Program-made: the position numbers and the translations under genes
Assembly: GCA_963691705.1 (NCBI GenBank)
Contig: OY829539.1
Coordinates: 44,029,656 to 44,093,655, forward strand
Source: Viola odorata
Taxonomy: Eukaryota > Streptophyta > Magnoliopsida > Malpighiales > Violaceae
Direction: 5' to 3'
Length of the DNA stretch: 64,000 nucleotides
Shown: one piece after another, positions 9,929 through 21,469 of the stretch
Layout of the letters: each line of letters begins with the position of its first letter
How positions within the stretch are numbered: the first letter of the stretch is position 1
The notes under the pieces: generated by a model
What the model saw: only the letters and a program-made list of their open reading frames with translations
Told to the model about the DNA's origin: nothing
Database searches by the model: none

Positions 9929-10135
9929 ATGAGAAATTGCTGTATAATGTATATGAACAAAGACAAGGTTTCCAGAATTTGTAGCCTGTTCCTCATGGCA
10001 ATACTCCTAATTTCATCCATTTTGGTATTTCCACATTATATGCAACCAGAGCCTCCTCCTTTGTTTCTCCTCTTCTCCCTCATCCCTCTCTCCACCCTCT
10101 TCTACTCTTTCCTCCTTGCCCTGTTCGTATGGTGA
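9929..10135 (+). CDS. Small two-membrane-segment protein, possibly ARGOS/OSR-like
   Basis: 68 residues. After a short polar N-terminus come a hydrophobic segment (SLFLMAILLISSILVF), a proline-containing linker (PHYMQPEPPP) and a second hydrophobic segment (LFLLFSLIPLSTLFYSFLLA). Two membrane helices joined by a Pro-rich turn is the hallmark of plant ORGAN SIZE RELATED (ARGOS, ARL, OSR1) proteins, which promote organ growth and dampen ethylene response at internal membranes. The usual LPPLPPPP motif is only partly kept, so this is a tentative match. The opposite strand also has an unrecognised ORF across 10013-10264; I prefer the plus strand for its protein layout. Confidence 0.35.
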   Translation: MRNCCIMYMNKDKVSRICSLFLMAILLISSILVFPHYMQPEPPPLFLLFSLIPLSTLFYSFLLALFVW

Positions 10136-10859
10136 TTCTGGTACGTACCTGTTTGAGATTGCGAATGGAGTGATTCCTAGCCGTCTCCCCACCCATTCCA
10201 CTGCTGAAAACTTCTCATGAGTGATAGAAGAGATAAAGACAGCTCTCGTGTTCAATCTAAACAATCATCCAATCATGATAGAGTAATACTACTTCCTTTC
10301 TCTAACCAATGAGTAAATTGGTATTCGTTTCAATTCGTAGTTACTGAAAAAACTGCAAAACTGCAAAACTGCAAAACTTTTAAAGAAAAATGGGTTCATC
10401 CAATTAAAGTTAATATATGAAGCTCACAGAATCTTTATCAACTCTCAATATTAAGATGTAAAGCAATGCTACTTTGGTTAGACATAATTTCCTTAGGCAC
10501 TTAAGAAGTCTGCTACAAGCGACACGCACAAGAATGCAAAGTGATTGCTGAGAATGTCAAAAAGGATAATCTTACTTGGGGAGATAAGACCCTCCACCAA
10601 AGCCGAAGCCGAAGCCGAAGCCAAAGCCTTATATGTAATCAACACAGGGAGACGGCCAACCTTCAAATGAGATGGCTTACAATGGTTAGCAAATGAATTG
10701 CTACCAGCATTCCCCATAAGCAGAGAACGCAGATACAACCAATAATACAGGTACAAGCATATTCAGGCAAAGTCCAAGTCATTGCCACTTCACATGTCAC
10801 CACATTCTCTCGTTCATTCTCTGGTGTCACAGTAAAACATCTGACAAAGAAAAATGTTT
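10136..10859 (-). other. 3' flank and probable 3' UTR of the trihelix gene
   Basis: This lies downstream of the trihelix stop codon on the minus strand. It holds short frames only. A GGCTTC-type hexamer repeat occurs at 10602-10628. The right part is probably transcribed as 3' UTR; the polyadenylation site cannot be fixed from sequence alone. Confidence 0.4.
10602..10628. repeat. Hexamer microsatellite (AGCCGA)n
   Basis: About four copies of AAGCCG in a row, ending in an AAGCCAAAGCC variant. Confidence 0.8.
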
Positions 10860-12881
10860 TTAATCTTTATCTGCTACTGCCATTGGCTTCAGCTCACTGA
10901 TCATATCATTAAAGATGTTACTCATATTAGTAAGTCCATTACTGTACAAAGCATCCAACTCCTGAAAATACTGGCGCGCCTTACCATTTTCATTTGGATT
11001 CCTTAGAATCTTTTGCCTGTTTCCCAATGACTTTTTGAAGTACTTGTTGATGTTCTCCCATTTCTCTTTACACTTCTTTGCAGTGCGATTGTAGCCCATG
11101 TTATGCATTTCAGCGGATACGGCATCCCAGATATTATGGCTTTTGGAGCTCATACCATGTAACTTCTGCTCCAATGCTGTGCGAAGCGTTATAAGGGCTT
11201 GCACTTCAGCTTCTGGCCATCTTTTATTACTTGCTTTGCATGTAGAATCATTGTGAACAGCGACATTGTTCATCACAGGTGAGAAAGTGTTGAGTGGTTG
11301 TGGGGCTTCAATTCCAGGACCGTGAACCATCACATTCTGAATAAAGGAAATGAGAGCTAGGTTGCGAGAAGTCTCTTGCGCCCTTACCTCAGCATCCCTT
11401 TTCATCCTTTCCATCTCCTGCTGTTTCCAAGCTTCTTCCCTGATCAGTCGCTCCTTCTCTCTCCTCTCTATCATTTCTATCAATTGGTTATGCATTTGCT
11501 CTTGCTTCTCCATTACTTTCACTACCAAACTCTTTAAGAACCCCTCAAGCTTCTTCCTTTCTTTCCATTTTCGCTTCCGGCTAGAAGGATCATTAGAACC
11601 CATCGACAAGCTATCAGAATTATCATCATCATTATCATCAAGAGGTGCGCTGCAACGAAAAACAGGACTGCATAAGGCCTGGTCTAAAATCTATGAAGTG
11701 ACTTCTAACTATCGAAGTTTGACCCAACAACAGACTCAAATTACCAGGATGTTTCATCCTTCCATTCCACACAATTACACTCCAGTTACCAACACAAACC
11801 TCACTATATGCACAAAGCCGGGATCTGGCAAAGTTCCTCCAAAATACACATCAAGAAGGAAAATAGCAAATGTGAACACAATTGAACAAAGCATTGCAAA
11901 TCACACTGCCACCCTCATATACATTTCTTTCTAAAAGCACGACATTGCATAAAAACTGCACATATGAAGCTTTGATGTTACAATAGGGCGAATTTGCCAG
12001 AAATGACTCTGTTTTCACTTAGCTAGCTGCAATAAAGGCGTTCGCATGTTGAAAAGCATCATAATCAAAAGGAAGAGAGTAAATAAATAAAGCACAAGTC
12101 AAGAGCCTTTAAAGACAAATCATATTCTAAATTAATACTCTCTCCGTTTTTAATTAATTGACACTTTTCTACCAATTCTGTGTTTCCAAATTAATTGTCG
12201 TTTTGAATCATAAATACTACTTTTGTTTTATATCTTAATTTTTTTACCTAACCAATTAATTTGACATAATAGTATTCTTGTAATTATACTTTCAAAAATT
12301 GGTAAATTGAAAACTACAGTAAATAAAACGTTGTCCAAAGATTATTATTTTAAATTTATCTACTATTTCAGAAAATAAATTAATTAAAAAGAAAGAGAGC
12401 ATAGAATAAAAAAGATGTATAATACCCTAGGCTATATTTTAAACACAAAAAATAAAAGAAAAATAAAACAAGAAAAATCAAAACCCTACCTAGATTCCTC
12501 CTTCAATAAACCTTCGTCCCAGTTCAGATCCCCATTCTCTCTATCAGCACACGACTCGACTCCAACCACCGCAGGAGACTGTGCCCAGCCGCTGTTAACT
12601 GCCACGTCGCCATCCTCTGCCTTTGTGGGCGACTCTAGATACGCACTCACATCTCCACCGAACTGATCCATGTCTCCTCCAGTTGCGGTGAGAGAGCTGG
12701 ACGGAGCTCTGATCGGGCGAAGCTTCTGCGGCGGAAAGTTGGTTCCATTATCGGGAGAGTGAACGACGGCGGTTTGACTGGAGACGGAGACCAGAAGGTC
12801 ACCGGTTGCAAGGAAAGGAGATATGTGTTGAGGGAAGTCGGTGGGGGAAGACGTTGGCCGGTCGCCGTTAAGTAGTTCCAT
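10860..12881 (-). CDS. Trihelix (GT-2-like) transcription factor, two exons
   Basis: Exon 1 is 12881-12490 and exon 2 is 11649-10860; the intron (12489-11650) has a GTAGGG donor and a TTTTTCGTTGCAG acceptor, and the phases agree. The join gives about 393 residues. After an acidic, low-complexity N-terminus comes a coiled-coil region (LKSLVVKVMEKQEQMHNQLI, then EREKERLIREEAWKQQEMER), followed by a C-terminal trihelix DNA-binding domain (KRWPEAEVQALITLRTALEQ, IWDAVSAEMHNMGYNRTAKK, CKEKWENINKYFKKS). This layout matches nuclear GT-2 family factors that bind GT elements. There is only the C-terminal trihelix, as in the group of Arabidopsis At5g47660, whose length is similar from memory. The start is the first Met of an open exon. 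A Stowaway-like MITE lies in the intron. Confidence 0.85.
12138..12401. mobile_element. Stowaway-like MITE in trihelix intron
   Basis: The left end after a TA dinucleotide reads CTCTCTCCGTTTTTAATTAA. The right end is its imperfect inverse (CTCTCTTTCTTTTTAATTAA on the other strand), with a TA near 12402. Length and ends fit Stowaway. The exact right boundary is uncertain by a few bases. Confidence 0.6.
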
Positions 12882-12929
12882 TTTCCAATAATAATAAATA
12901 AAGTTAATTTCAAAAATAAAATTATCACC

Positions 12930-13583
12930 TTGTGTTACTGTCTAATCTATGGGGGGTTTTTTGGTGAAAATGAAACGGTGGCTGGTAACTGGAGAAGTAA
13001 AAAGGGTAAAACCTGTCTCAGGTTACTGATGTACCCTTCATCGTTACAAATATTCACGGAGCTGTCCTCTCCATGACGTGCCCTCCTAAGAATTAAAAAG
13101 AAGTTGGGAAAAAACCTTTAAAATTTGATTTTTTTTAAAGTAAAAAACTTTGTATATGTCTCATGCTACCTAACATATGCAATTTGAAATAAAACTAGAG
13201 TAATAAATAAAATAATTATAATATTTATATTATAGTGAATATTATTTAATATATATAAAAAGTATAAAAAGTAGAATTTGAGATTAACAAAAACAAAAAT
13301 TAGGATTTATTTTCGTAGATTCGTGGGGGAAAATTCAAGCAGTTATTTTCAAGCAAATAGTACTAAGGCTAAAATATAGCTTAAAGAATAAATGTAAGTA
13401 TGTTGTTACCAATATAATGTTACAAAGAAAACTTAATCTAATATATGGTACAATTAACTCCAACATTGAACTATGTTGGAAAAGAATATTTTAAATGTAG
13501 GACATAAATTTAGAAATTTAAACTCGCAAGACATAAACAATAATAAAAGCAAAAATAATTAATCAATAAAAACAGTAAAGGTT
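12930..13583. other. Promoter-proximal and AT-rich intergenic region
   Basis: The right side of the trihelix start codon; the gene's promoter should lie here. No confident TATA box or other gene was recognised. It ends at the hAT target duplication (13584-13591). Confidence 0.4.
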
Positions 13584-13780
13584 TAAAAAAGTATAGTTAT
13601 TAGAACCGGACCGGACCGACCGGTTCGGCCGGTTCAACCGGCGTTTTTCACGTTTCCGATTCGATTCGGCTATCAGACAAGATATGCAAGTGAAACGGGT
13701 TCAACTGGTCGAACCGGTCAGTTTTTACACAACCGGCGAACCGGATTAAACCGGATTGAACTGGCTGGTTCAATCCAAAC

Positions 13781-13874
13781 GCAAAACGACGCCGTTTTGC
13801 AAGGCCCACGACCCATTTCAAGCCAACGAGCCCACGGCCCATTTCCGTATCCAAATGCAAAACGGTGCCGTTTT
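13781..13874. promoter_or_regulatory. Pair of AAAACG(N)CGTTTT palindromes in hAT-1 left end
   Basis: GCAAAACGACGCCGTTTTGC at 13781-13800 and AAAACGGTGCCGTTTT at 13859-13874 are near-perfect palindromes just before the probable transcribed leader. A similar pair occurs in hAT-3. Function unknown. Confidence 0.5.
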
Positions 13875-13929
13875 TTCTCTTTTTTCTTATGTTCTTTCTT
13901 CGTCTTCCTCTTCGCACACACAGCAGAAG

Positions 13930-14112
13930 AACAAAAACCTAGACTACACTAACCACCGCTTCAAATCTACTCCCTCCTCCGTCGCAATCTACTCTCTCCA
14001 TCACCGCAAACCCTCCTCCGTCGCAATCTACTCTCTCCGCCACCGCAAACCCCCGCAATCTACTCCCTCCTCCGTCGAAATCTTCTCTATCTGCAAACCT
14101 CTGCCCTTACCA
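13930..14112 (+). other. Probable untranslated leader exon of hAT-1 with tandem repeats
   Basis: A pyrimidine-rich stretch ends in TTACCAG followed by GTACAAAT, a good splice donor at 14113. It contains about three imperfect tandem copies of a unit including CTCCGTCGCAATCTACTC. Splicing to the acceptor TTTCAG at about 15033 would place the transposase start at 15055. Confidence 0.45.
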
Positions 14113-15033
14113 GGTACAAATACACTGACCCATCAATCATTTTTTCATCATTTCCTTATTAAATATTAATAACTAATTTAATTTCTGCTTTGTTTTCTTG
14201 CGTTCTGTTTTTGTTAGTATAGAAATTAGAATCACAGTGGATGGAATTAATGACTAATTGTGCACCGGCGTTTATCATTCAAATTTTCATGTTTTACGTT
14301 TATGCAGTGGATGGAATTAATGACTAATTGAGACCTAGCTATCTTTTTAAAATTAAAATATTATCATAGTATTGTATCATAATTATCTGACTTATTGTAA
14401 AATTAGTGTATTTGACTATTATGTGATCATGAATTTTAAATGTTAAGAAGGAATCCTTGTTTTATAGGCAGATCACCAGTTAGGAATAGGAAATGAGAAA
14501 AGTTGGGGGAGTTTGAGAGATGAAGCCGCACGTGACCATCCATCGTCTTCCAGCCTGCAACTACTGCCACTTTTGCAAGTTGCAGTGGCACAACCAACCA
14601 CTCATAAGCAATTAATATACATGTACTGTAGCTACTCTGTCTTGCAAAGTAAATCCCTAACATCTATGCAATATATGCAAAAAAGAGAGATTTTGTAGAA
14701 TGAAAAAAAAAGAGAGAAGAAACCCCAGGTTCCAACTCCCAAGTCCCAATTAATTTGTATGCTTGACTACTTATATCAGTGTATGCTTTTCATGTTTTAT
14801 GCAGTGGAATTAATGTACTGATGCCGATGTCAAAGCAATTAAAATTAAAATAAATGAGTTCATAATTGGAAGTAATGTACTGATGCAGTTTTTTTTAGCT
14901 TGTTTTCATGTTTCTTTCTCTTTGGATGGAATGGAACGAGTGCTTGTTGTCATGTACTGATGCAGTTTTCATGTTTATTAATTTAAAGTAAAATAACATT
15001 TGGCTTGAACAAGTGCTTGTTGTCAAATTTCAG

Positions 15034-17686
15034 GTTTCATTTTATACGGCTTCAATGCAATCATCCGGGTCTAATTCGGATTCAACGTCTACTCCTTCAA
15101 TTTCAACTTCAAGTGTCTCTGTAAGAGGAAAAACAGATATTGCATGGAATCACTGTGTAGAAGTAGCTGATCCTGTGGGAAGTAAGAGGAAAAAACTTAT
15201 TTGCAATTATTGCAATAAAGTATTTTCTGGTGGAGGTATCTACCGATTCAAACTGCATTTAGTCGGTATTAGAGGTGATGCGGTGTCTTGTAAAGATGCT
15301 CCTGAAGAAGTTAGAGTACAAATAAGGACACAGTTGGATGAATTTGCTTCAAAGAAAATGAGAGAACAAGAATTAATTGTAGAACAAAATCCCTTTCTTA
15401 CATCACAAACAAATGTTCAAGTGCCTACTATACCATCGGGTAGTAGTGGTATTGGTGTACAAGTGCCTCCTAGACCATTGGGTAGTGGTATTGATGTACA
15501 AGTTCAGAAAGGAAGAAAACGCAATAGAACAATTGGAACTTATTTTGTCTCGAGAACAGAACCTGGAGATCAACCAACAATCATAAGTGCAATGCAGAGT
15601 CAGGAGACTAAAGAAAAATGTGATTTAGCAGTTTCAAAATGGATGATTGATGCATCCATTCCTTTCAATGCTGTTAATTCTATCTATTTTCAGCACATGG
15701 TTGATGCAATTGCTGGATATGGTGCTGGTTATAAAGCTCTACATTTTCATAGCCTCCGCAGTTTTTTATTGAAGAAAAATGTTGAGGAGGTGCGAAATTA
15801 TATTGACGGCTTTCGCGCGTCATGGAGAGAAACTGGATGCACCATAATGGTTGATGGGTGGACAGATCAATCTAGAAGGACTCTTATCAACTTCCTGGTT
15901 TATTCTCCCAAAGGTACTGTTTTTCTAAAATCTGTAGATGCCTCTGATGCTTCCAAAACTGCTGATATGTTGCATGGTTTGTTTAGAGAAATTGTGCTAT
16001 TTGTTGGGCCTGAAAATGTTGTGCACTTTGTCACGGACAATGCTGCAAATTATGTCGCTGCGGGAAGAAAATTAGAAGATGAATTTAGGACATTATTTTG
16101 GTCTCCATGTGCTGCTCATTGCATTAATTTAATGTTGCAAGACATTGGAAAGTTAGATGAAGTTGGTGATATTGTAGCTCATGCTTCTAGGATAACTAAA
16201 TATGTCTACAATCATTGTTTCCCCTTGCATTTGATGCGACAATTCACTAGAGGAAGGGAGATATTGCGTCCTGCACCTACTCGATTTGCCACTAATTTTA
16301 TTGCTTTGCAAAGTATATTAAGTCAAAAGGATGCTTTGAGAGCCATGGCTACATCTAGAGAGTGGGTTACTTCCTCTTATGCTAAGGAAATCAAGGGGAA
16401 AAAGTTTGAGAATGATGTCTTGGATCCTTGTTTTTGGAAAGAATGTGTTGTTATTGTTAAGCTCACTGAACCTCTAGTTCGTATTTTGCGTCTTGTTGAT
16501 GGTGATAATCGACCAGCAATGCCATACATATATGAGGCTATTCACACGGCTAGAGAGGGGATGTTGAGAAGATTTCAGAGGAGGAAAAAAAGGGTTGATT
16601 CTTACATTAAGATTGTTGATGATCGATGGGACCGACAGTTGCATAAAAACCTTCATGCTGCTGGGTTTTGGCTTAATCCTCAAATCCAGTACAAACCTAG
16701 TGAGATGGACAAGCTTAGACGCACTATTTCTGGGTTGTTTGATGTCATAGAGAGGTTTGCTTATGGAAACAACACTTTGAGAAGTAAGTTGACAAGTGAG
16801 GTGAAGTTATTCCGAGGTGCAGAGAGGAACTTTGGTCGTCCTAGTGCAGTAGCTGATCGTTATGCGATGCCTCCAGGTATTTTTTTAAAATGTATTTTTA
16901 TATATTTTTCATTAATTTTTTTTGCTTTGCTTAAAATATAGAAAACTAATATTTTTATGTGTAGATGAATGGTGGATGAACTATGGGAGTGATGCGCCAG
17001 AGTTGTAAAAGCTAGCTATCCGAGTTTTAAGCCAAACATGCAGTGCTTCTAGTTGTGAGCGAAATTGGAGCACATTTGAGCATGTTTATTCAAAGAAAAG
17101 AAATAGATTGGAGCATCAAAGACTTAATGATTTGGTATATGTTCATTACAATTTAAGGCTGCAACAAAAGTACGTTTCTATACTTTTTACTTTTTATTTA
17201 TTAACAAACAATCTATAATTTTGAATTTTGACTCTAGTTGCGTTTGGACTAAATTGTTTGGCTAATATTTTGGTTAATTAATGTAGGAATTTAAAGGGTA
17301 GGAATTATGACCCTATAAACTTTGAGGACTTTCGAGCTAATGATAGTTGGATATTAAAGGATGAACCGTCAAGTCTAACAAGTGTTGAATTAGAGGCTTT
17401 TCGAAATGAGATGGAATCATGTAATATTCAAGAAGATGTCCCTAATGATGTTAAGTTGGTAACTACCTATTTATTTTAAAAGTTGTTGATATGAAACTAT
17501 TGTTTTTAATTTATTGATTCTTTATTTTTATGTTTTATTTCATAATACTAGAGTTGGACCTTCAAAATGTGCTTGATGATGACAATGATGAAGATGAAGG
17601 AATTGAAAGTGGATTTTTTGTTCAAGACATTTTCGGAAACACTAGTGGCTCAACCTCTCAACCTGATACCAATCCATGGAATTGAT
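15034..17686 (+). pseudogene. hAT transposase gene (BED zinc finger, hAT dimerisation domain), broken
   Basis: The main exon starts at Met 15055, after an acceptor at 15033. It encodes a BED finger (CNYCNKVFSGGG...FKLHL), then the transposase core (CTIMVDGWTDQSRRTLINFL, VHFVTDNAANYVAAGR, WSPCAAHCINLMLQDIGK). The donor at 16877 joins an acceptor ending at 16964 in matching phase. The next exon begins DEWWMNYGSDAPEL, meets TAA at 17006-17008, then continues in frame as KLAIRVLSQTCSASSCERNW and LEHQRLNDLVYVHYNLRL, the hAT C-terminal dimerisation domain. Two further exons (about 17287-17453 and 17552-17686) end with an acidic tail. Dimerisation is needed for hAT transposase activity, so the stop probably inactivates it. 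Confidence 0.85.
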
Positions 17687-18147
17687 AATTTTGTAATTTG
17701 AATATTTAGGTGTTTGAACTTTGAGAATGATTTCATTTGAATGTTGGATTATTTTTTTATTTTGTAATTTGGATAATTAAGTGTGTTTGAATATTTAAGT
17801 GTGTTTGAATGTTGGATTGTTTCTTCATTTTGTAATTTGAATATTTAAGTGTGTTTAAATTTTAAATATCATTTCATTTGAATGTTAGATAGTTTCTTTA
17901 TTTTCAACTTTTGATTTACTTGATATACTTTATTTTGATATATTATAAAATGCTACAGTAAAAAAACCAGCCGGTTCAATCCGGTTTAATCCAGTTTAAA
18001 TATCTAAGATTTACCGATTTAATGTGTCAACGGTTCAGAACAGACTAGCAACTATAATCCGGTCGAACCCGGTTCAACCCGGTTGAACCACCAAATTTAC
18101 GTTTCCGATTCGTCGTCCGGTCCGGTTCTGATAACTATGTAAAAAAG

Positions 18148-18768
18148 TCTATTTATGATTGAGGTATACCGGATTTATTGGCGCTAACTTAAGAGAGAAA
18201 TCTCCATCAAGTAAATAGTCACTCTAGATCAAGTCACGACATGTAAAGAGTCACTACGCATTCTAGATCTTTCACTTGAGACAATAAAGTCTTCTCCAAG
18301 TAATCTTGCTCTACTATCAATTTAAGAGTAGCCTAGAGGGAGGATAAATAAGTCATCGAGTATTTAAATTCGTTTCTCACATAATCTCACAAACACTTGC
18401 TGTGCGCTATATGACAAAGGCAATAATATCAAAGCAAAGAGTAAGGAAAGCTTACAAAGAGATTTATAGTGGTTCCCGTACAACTCGGTAAGGTACATAT
18501 ATGTACTACCTAGAGACCACTATCTCTAGGATTTCTAACCTCCACTATTAAGTTTATGGTTAACCCAAAACCCAGTTTTTTTCCAAAGTTCAAGCTAACA
18601 ACCTTTACAACTAGTTTTATCCAAACCTCACTAGAAAACCAACTAAGATTTTTACTAAGGTTCAAGTTTAAACCTATGACAAGCTTTTTATGCTAGGCAC
18701 AAGCTTATAACCTATCACAAATCTAATTCAAAGGCTAGATTCAATCTTATGTCCACTTATGAGGAGAA
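18148..18768. other. Unclassified non-coding DNA between hAT-1 and copia element 2
   Basis: No coding potential seen. Phrases such as GATTTATAGTGGTTCCCG resemble plant repeat DNA, but I cannot assign a family. It continues beyond the copia insertion at 25489. Confidence 0.4.
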
Positions 18769-18773
18769 CACAA

Positions 18774-19377
18774 TGTTGGGATTTGGACAACGGGACTAAT
18801 GCATTAGTACCGTTCGTACACGTTGGAACATATGGACGCATATGTTATGTGTGTACCGTCATATAATATATTGTTAACATAAGGTTAATTGGACCAAAAT
18901 TGATGATCTATTAAAGTTAAGTGGTCCAATTGTCTAATTAAAACAGTGTGGGGGGGTAAATCTGGTGATTGTGCAGATTCCGGATTAATTCTGAATTTTT
19001 CATGGACCGATTCGGAATTAATAAAAATATTAAGGACGGAATTGATCCTTGGTGGAATTGCTAAGAGGAATTAAATATTTCTCTGTAAATTTTAATTAAA
19101 GGATAAGTTGCCTTTTCAGTTTTTAAGAGAAGTTGGAAAACTGACGTTAAACCAACTATAAAACTAAGAGGGAACTTACATTAAAACAACAGAAGAATAA
19201 AATACAGATTTCTCTTGGTTCTCCATCCAACCCCACATAGCAATCATCCACCAGAAGATCAAGATTCTGAGATTTCTTCAATTTCATGGCATCATCAGGT
19301 ACGCTTCCGCATTCAGTTATTTAATTCATGCAATAATCTGAATTGATTTCCGATCCTGGATTGTTCCGGTTTTAAAA
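18774..19377 (+). repeat. 5' LTR of copia element 2
   Basis: 604 bp; TATAAAA at 19157-19163. It ends TTTTAAAA just before the primer-binding-like site. Confidence 0.9.
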
Positions 19378-19379
19378 AT

Positions 19380-19391
19380 TAGTAGCGGAGC
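19380..19391 (+). other. Primer-binding-like site of copia element 2
   Basis: TAGTAGCGGAGC two bases after the LTR. It differs by one base from the sites of copia element 1 and the chromovirus-like element. Confidence 0.5.
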
Positions 19392-20632
19392 CATTCAATT
19401 TTAATTTTGCATAATTACGTTTGGTTTAATCTGGGAATTGAAATCAATCATTCCATGCGAAGTCGTTCCCTTCCCGGAATCGTCTTCTCTGCGCATGCAA
19501 ATTGCAATTAAATTAGTTTTGGGGAATTGAATCCCGTTTGTGGGAATTGATAATTGATCAATTAATTGCAATTAATTGGTTTAGATTGTTTCCAATAAAT
19601 GGGTCATGAAATTGCTTAATTACTTCTGTACATAGGAGTTGCAGTAAAATTACAGTGACTACATTTAATGGAATGACACTGCATTTAATTTTGTTTAGAT
19701 TAAGGAATTTGATGCGTTTGCAATTTGGGAATTTGGGAATTTGGGAATTTCTATTGATGCATTAATTGATGCATTAATTGTAAGAATTGATTCTATACCA
19801 CAAGTTCAAAGTTCAATTGTTTGATGCATTAATTGTTGGTAATGGGCCACTAGACACATACTTTTTGTGTTGGGTTTAGATGGTAATTGCTGATTTGGAT
19901 TACTGCTATTTTGTATCTTGATTACAAAAGTGGTGCAGAATTGATTGTTTTGATTAATTGGTAGAATTAATTCATGTGCAATAAACCGAACCAGTAATCC
20001 CAATCTTGTATTTTGATTACAAAATTAATTACATACTTTAATTATTTTTGGCAATTCTTTGTACTGGGAATCGGTTTGCCAGACTTAAAGTTGATTTAAT
20101 TATTTTGGACATGAACATCATAAAGTTTAAAAATGTTTGCCAGAGTTCAAAATAATTAATTTATGAAAGAAAGTGGAATAACACTAAGGAAATTTTTAAG
20201 CCTAGCTTATTTGTCTAACTCGATTAATAAAAGTAGTAAAGTCACAAAAGTGACCTCTGCTGTGGATATTACCGAGTTAGACATTTCAAGTGTGGTGTTA
20301 ATAATTTCATGCGGATAGTTGTCGGTCCAAAGGAAGATGACTATTTGGCAGAAATTATAAACACGATAGTGATGAATTTCAAGACCTATAGCTATTAAGA
20401 GATTTATGCGATTGTTTGATCGGCCCAAAGGAAGATTAAATAATTGGCAAAATCAAGCTATACGATTCACACTATGATAGATTAATTAGCTGTGAGTTGT
20501 GTTTTTAGTCCAAAGACTAAACACAATGTCATATAATTGATCTTTTGATTAAGTCAAACGTGTTATTCATTAAGTTTATTATTTTCATATTTTCACTAAA
20601 GTGAGCTGATTATATGTTGTGTTCTATCAGAT
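19392..20632 (+). other. Long untranslated leader of copia element 2
   Basis: About 1.2 kb between primer site and gag with no long frame. It includes short tandem repeats: three copies of TTTGGGAA at 19723-19750 and repeats of GATGCATTAATT at 19757-19781 and 19822. Confidence 0.6.
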
Positions 20633-21469
20633 ATGAACTCAGCGGGCTCGGTATCTGCGAACCTGAATAGCGTACCGCTATTGTCTTCCAGCAACTTCAA
20701 GTTGTGGAAGAGGAAAGTCGAGACTGCACTTTGCTGTGTGAACAAAGATATGGCTCTCTACATGGATTGTCCACCGGAACCAGATTTTGAAAGTTCTGAT
20801 AAGCATCAACAGACTTTCGAAGACTGGCAACAATCCAACAGAGCTTGTCGGTTGGTCATACTAAGTGTCGCCCCACTATCCATGCAGAGCACACTGGAAA
20901 AAGAAGCTAGTGCCAGCAAGATCCTAGAGATCTTGGCTCGTCGCTATACCCATACAGAGAAGGCCGAAATTACCGATACTATTCACAAATTTTCGACCAT
21001 AAAGTACAGAGGGGATAGCGACATACGAGAGTATGTCCAGGAGATCATCAACCTAGCTAAGAAGCTGAAGGCACTTAAAGTTGAGTTACTAGATGACTAT
21101 CTGGTACATCATGTGCTGGCTTCACTTCCACCTCAATACAGTTATTTCGAGGTGAGTTACAATTGTCAGGAAAATAAGTGGACAATTGATCAGTTGACTG
21201 TTCATCTGGTTCAGGAACAGGAAAGGTTGAGACACTCTCAACTGGATAGTGCTCATCTAGCTACAACCTCTTTATCTGGTTTTAAAAAGAGGAAAGGTAA
21301 AGGGACTGCAGGGCCTGATTCTCATAAGAAACCTAAAGGCTCTAATGTAGAGCATAAAGGACCCAGATGTTTCTTCTGCAAGAGATCCGGCCACTTTAAG
21401 AAGGACTGCGCCAAGTTTCTGTACCTAAGAACACTTGGTGGTTTGATACAGGAACCACTAAACACATAA
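20633..21469 (+). CDS. Copia element 2 gag with zinc knuckle
   Basis: 278 residues. The N-terminus (LNSVPLLSSSNFKLWKRKVE) and middle (KILEILARRYTHTEKAEITD, DDYLVHHVLASLPPQYSYFE) match UBN2-type copia gag. A CCHC knuckle (CFFCKRSGHFKKDC) lies near residues 249-262 and would bind the element's RNA. The frame ends in LYLRTLGGLIQEPLNT, but protease coding (TWWFDTGTTKHISV) overlaps in another frame. Either a frameshift has occurred or gag and pol are in different frames; the first is more likely given the decay downstream. Confidence 0.85.
   Translation: MNSAGSVSANLNSVPLLSSSNFKLWKRKVETALCCVNKDMALYMDCPPEPDFESSDKHQQTFEDWQQSNRACRLVILSVAPLSMQSTLEKEASASKILEILARRYTHTEKAEITDTIHKFSTIKYRGDSDIREYVQEIINLAKKLKALKVELLDDYLVHHVLASLPPQYSYFEVSYNCQENKWTIDQLTVHLVQEQERLRHSQLDSAHLATTSLSGFKKRKGKGTAGPDSHKKPKGSNVEHKGPRCFFCKRSGHFKKDCAKFLYLRTLGGLIQEPLNT

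Larger units (their letters stand above)
13592..18139 (+). mobile_element. Complete hAT DNA transposon (hAT-1)
   Basis: 4,548 bp with terminal inverted repeats (left TATAGTTATTAGAACCGG, right inverse CATAGTTATCAGAACCGG) and a perfect 8-bp target duplication TAAAAAAG at 13584-13591 and 18140-18147, the hAT size. Both ends are packed with AACCGG/CCGGTT motifs for about 150 bp. It encodes a BED-finger/hAT transposase (next feature) that carries a stop codon in the dimerisation domain. Confidence 0.95.

Noticed and set aside
10013..10264. 83-codon minus-strand frame opposite the small ORF at 9929
   Set aside because: Acidic low-complexity C-terminus without a recognised family; the plus-strand frame has a better protein layout.
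10493..10756. 87-codon minus-strand frame downstream of the trihelix gene
   Set aside because: Contains a hexamer repeat (ASASASA) and no recognised domain; treated as 3' UTR.
13756..14169. 137-codon open frame at the left of hAT-1
   Set aside because: It covers tandem repeats with a Ser-rich translation (SSVAIYSLHHRKP) and ends near a splice donor; more likely untranslated leader.
15013..15054. First Met of the long hAT transposase frame
   Set aside because: It lies upstream of a clear splice acceptor (TTTCAG at 15033); Met 15055 is preferred.
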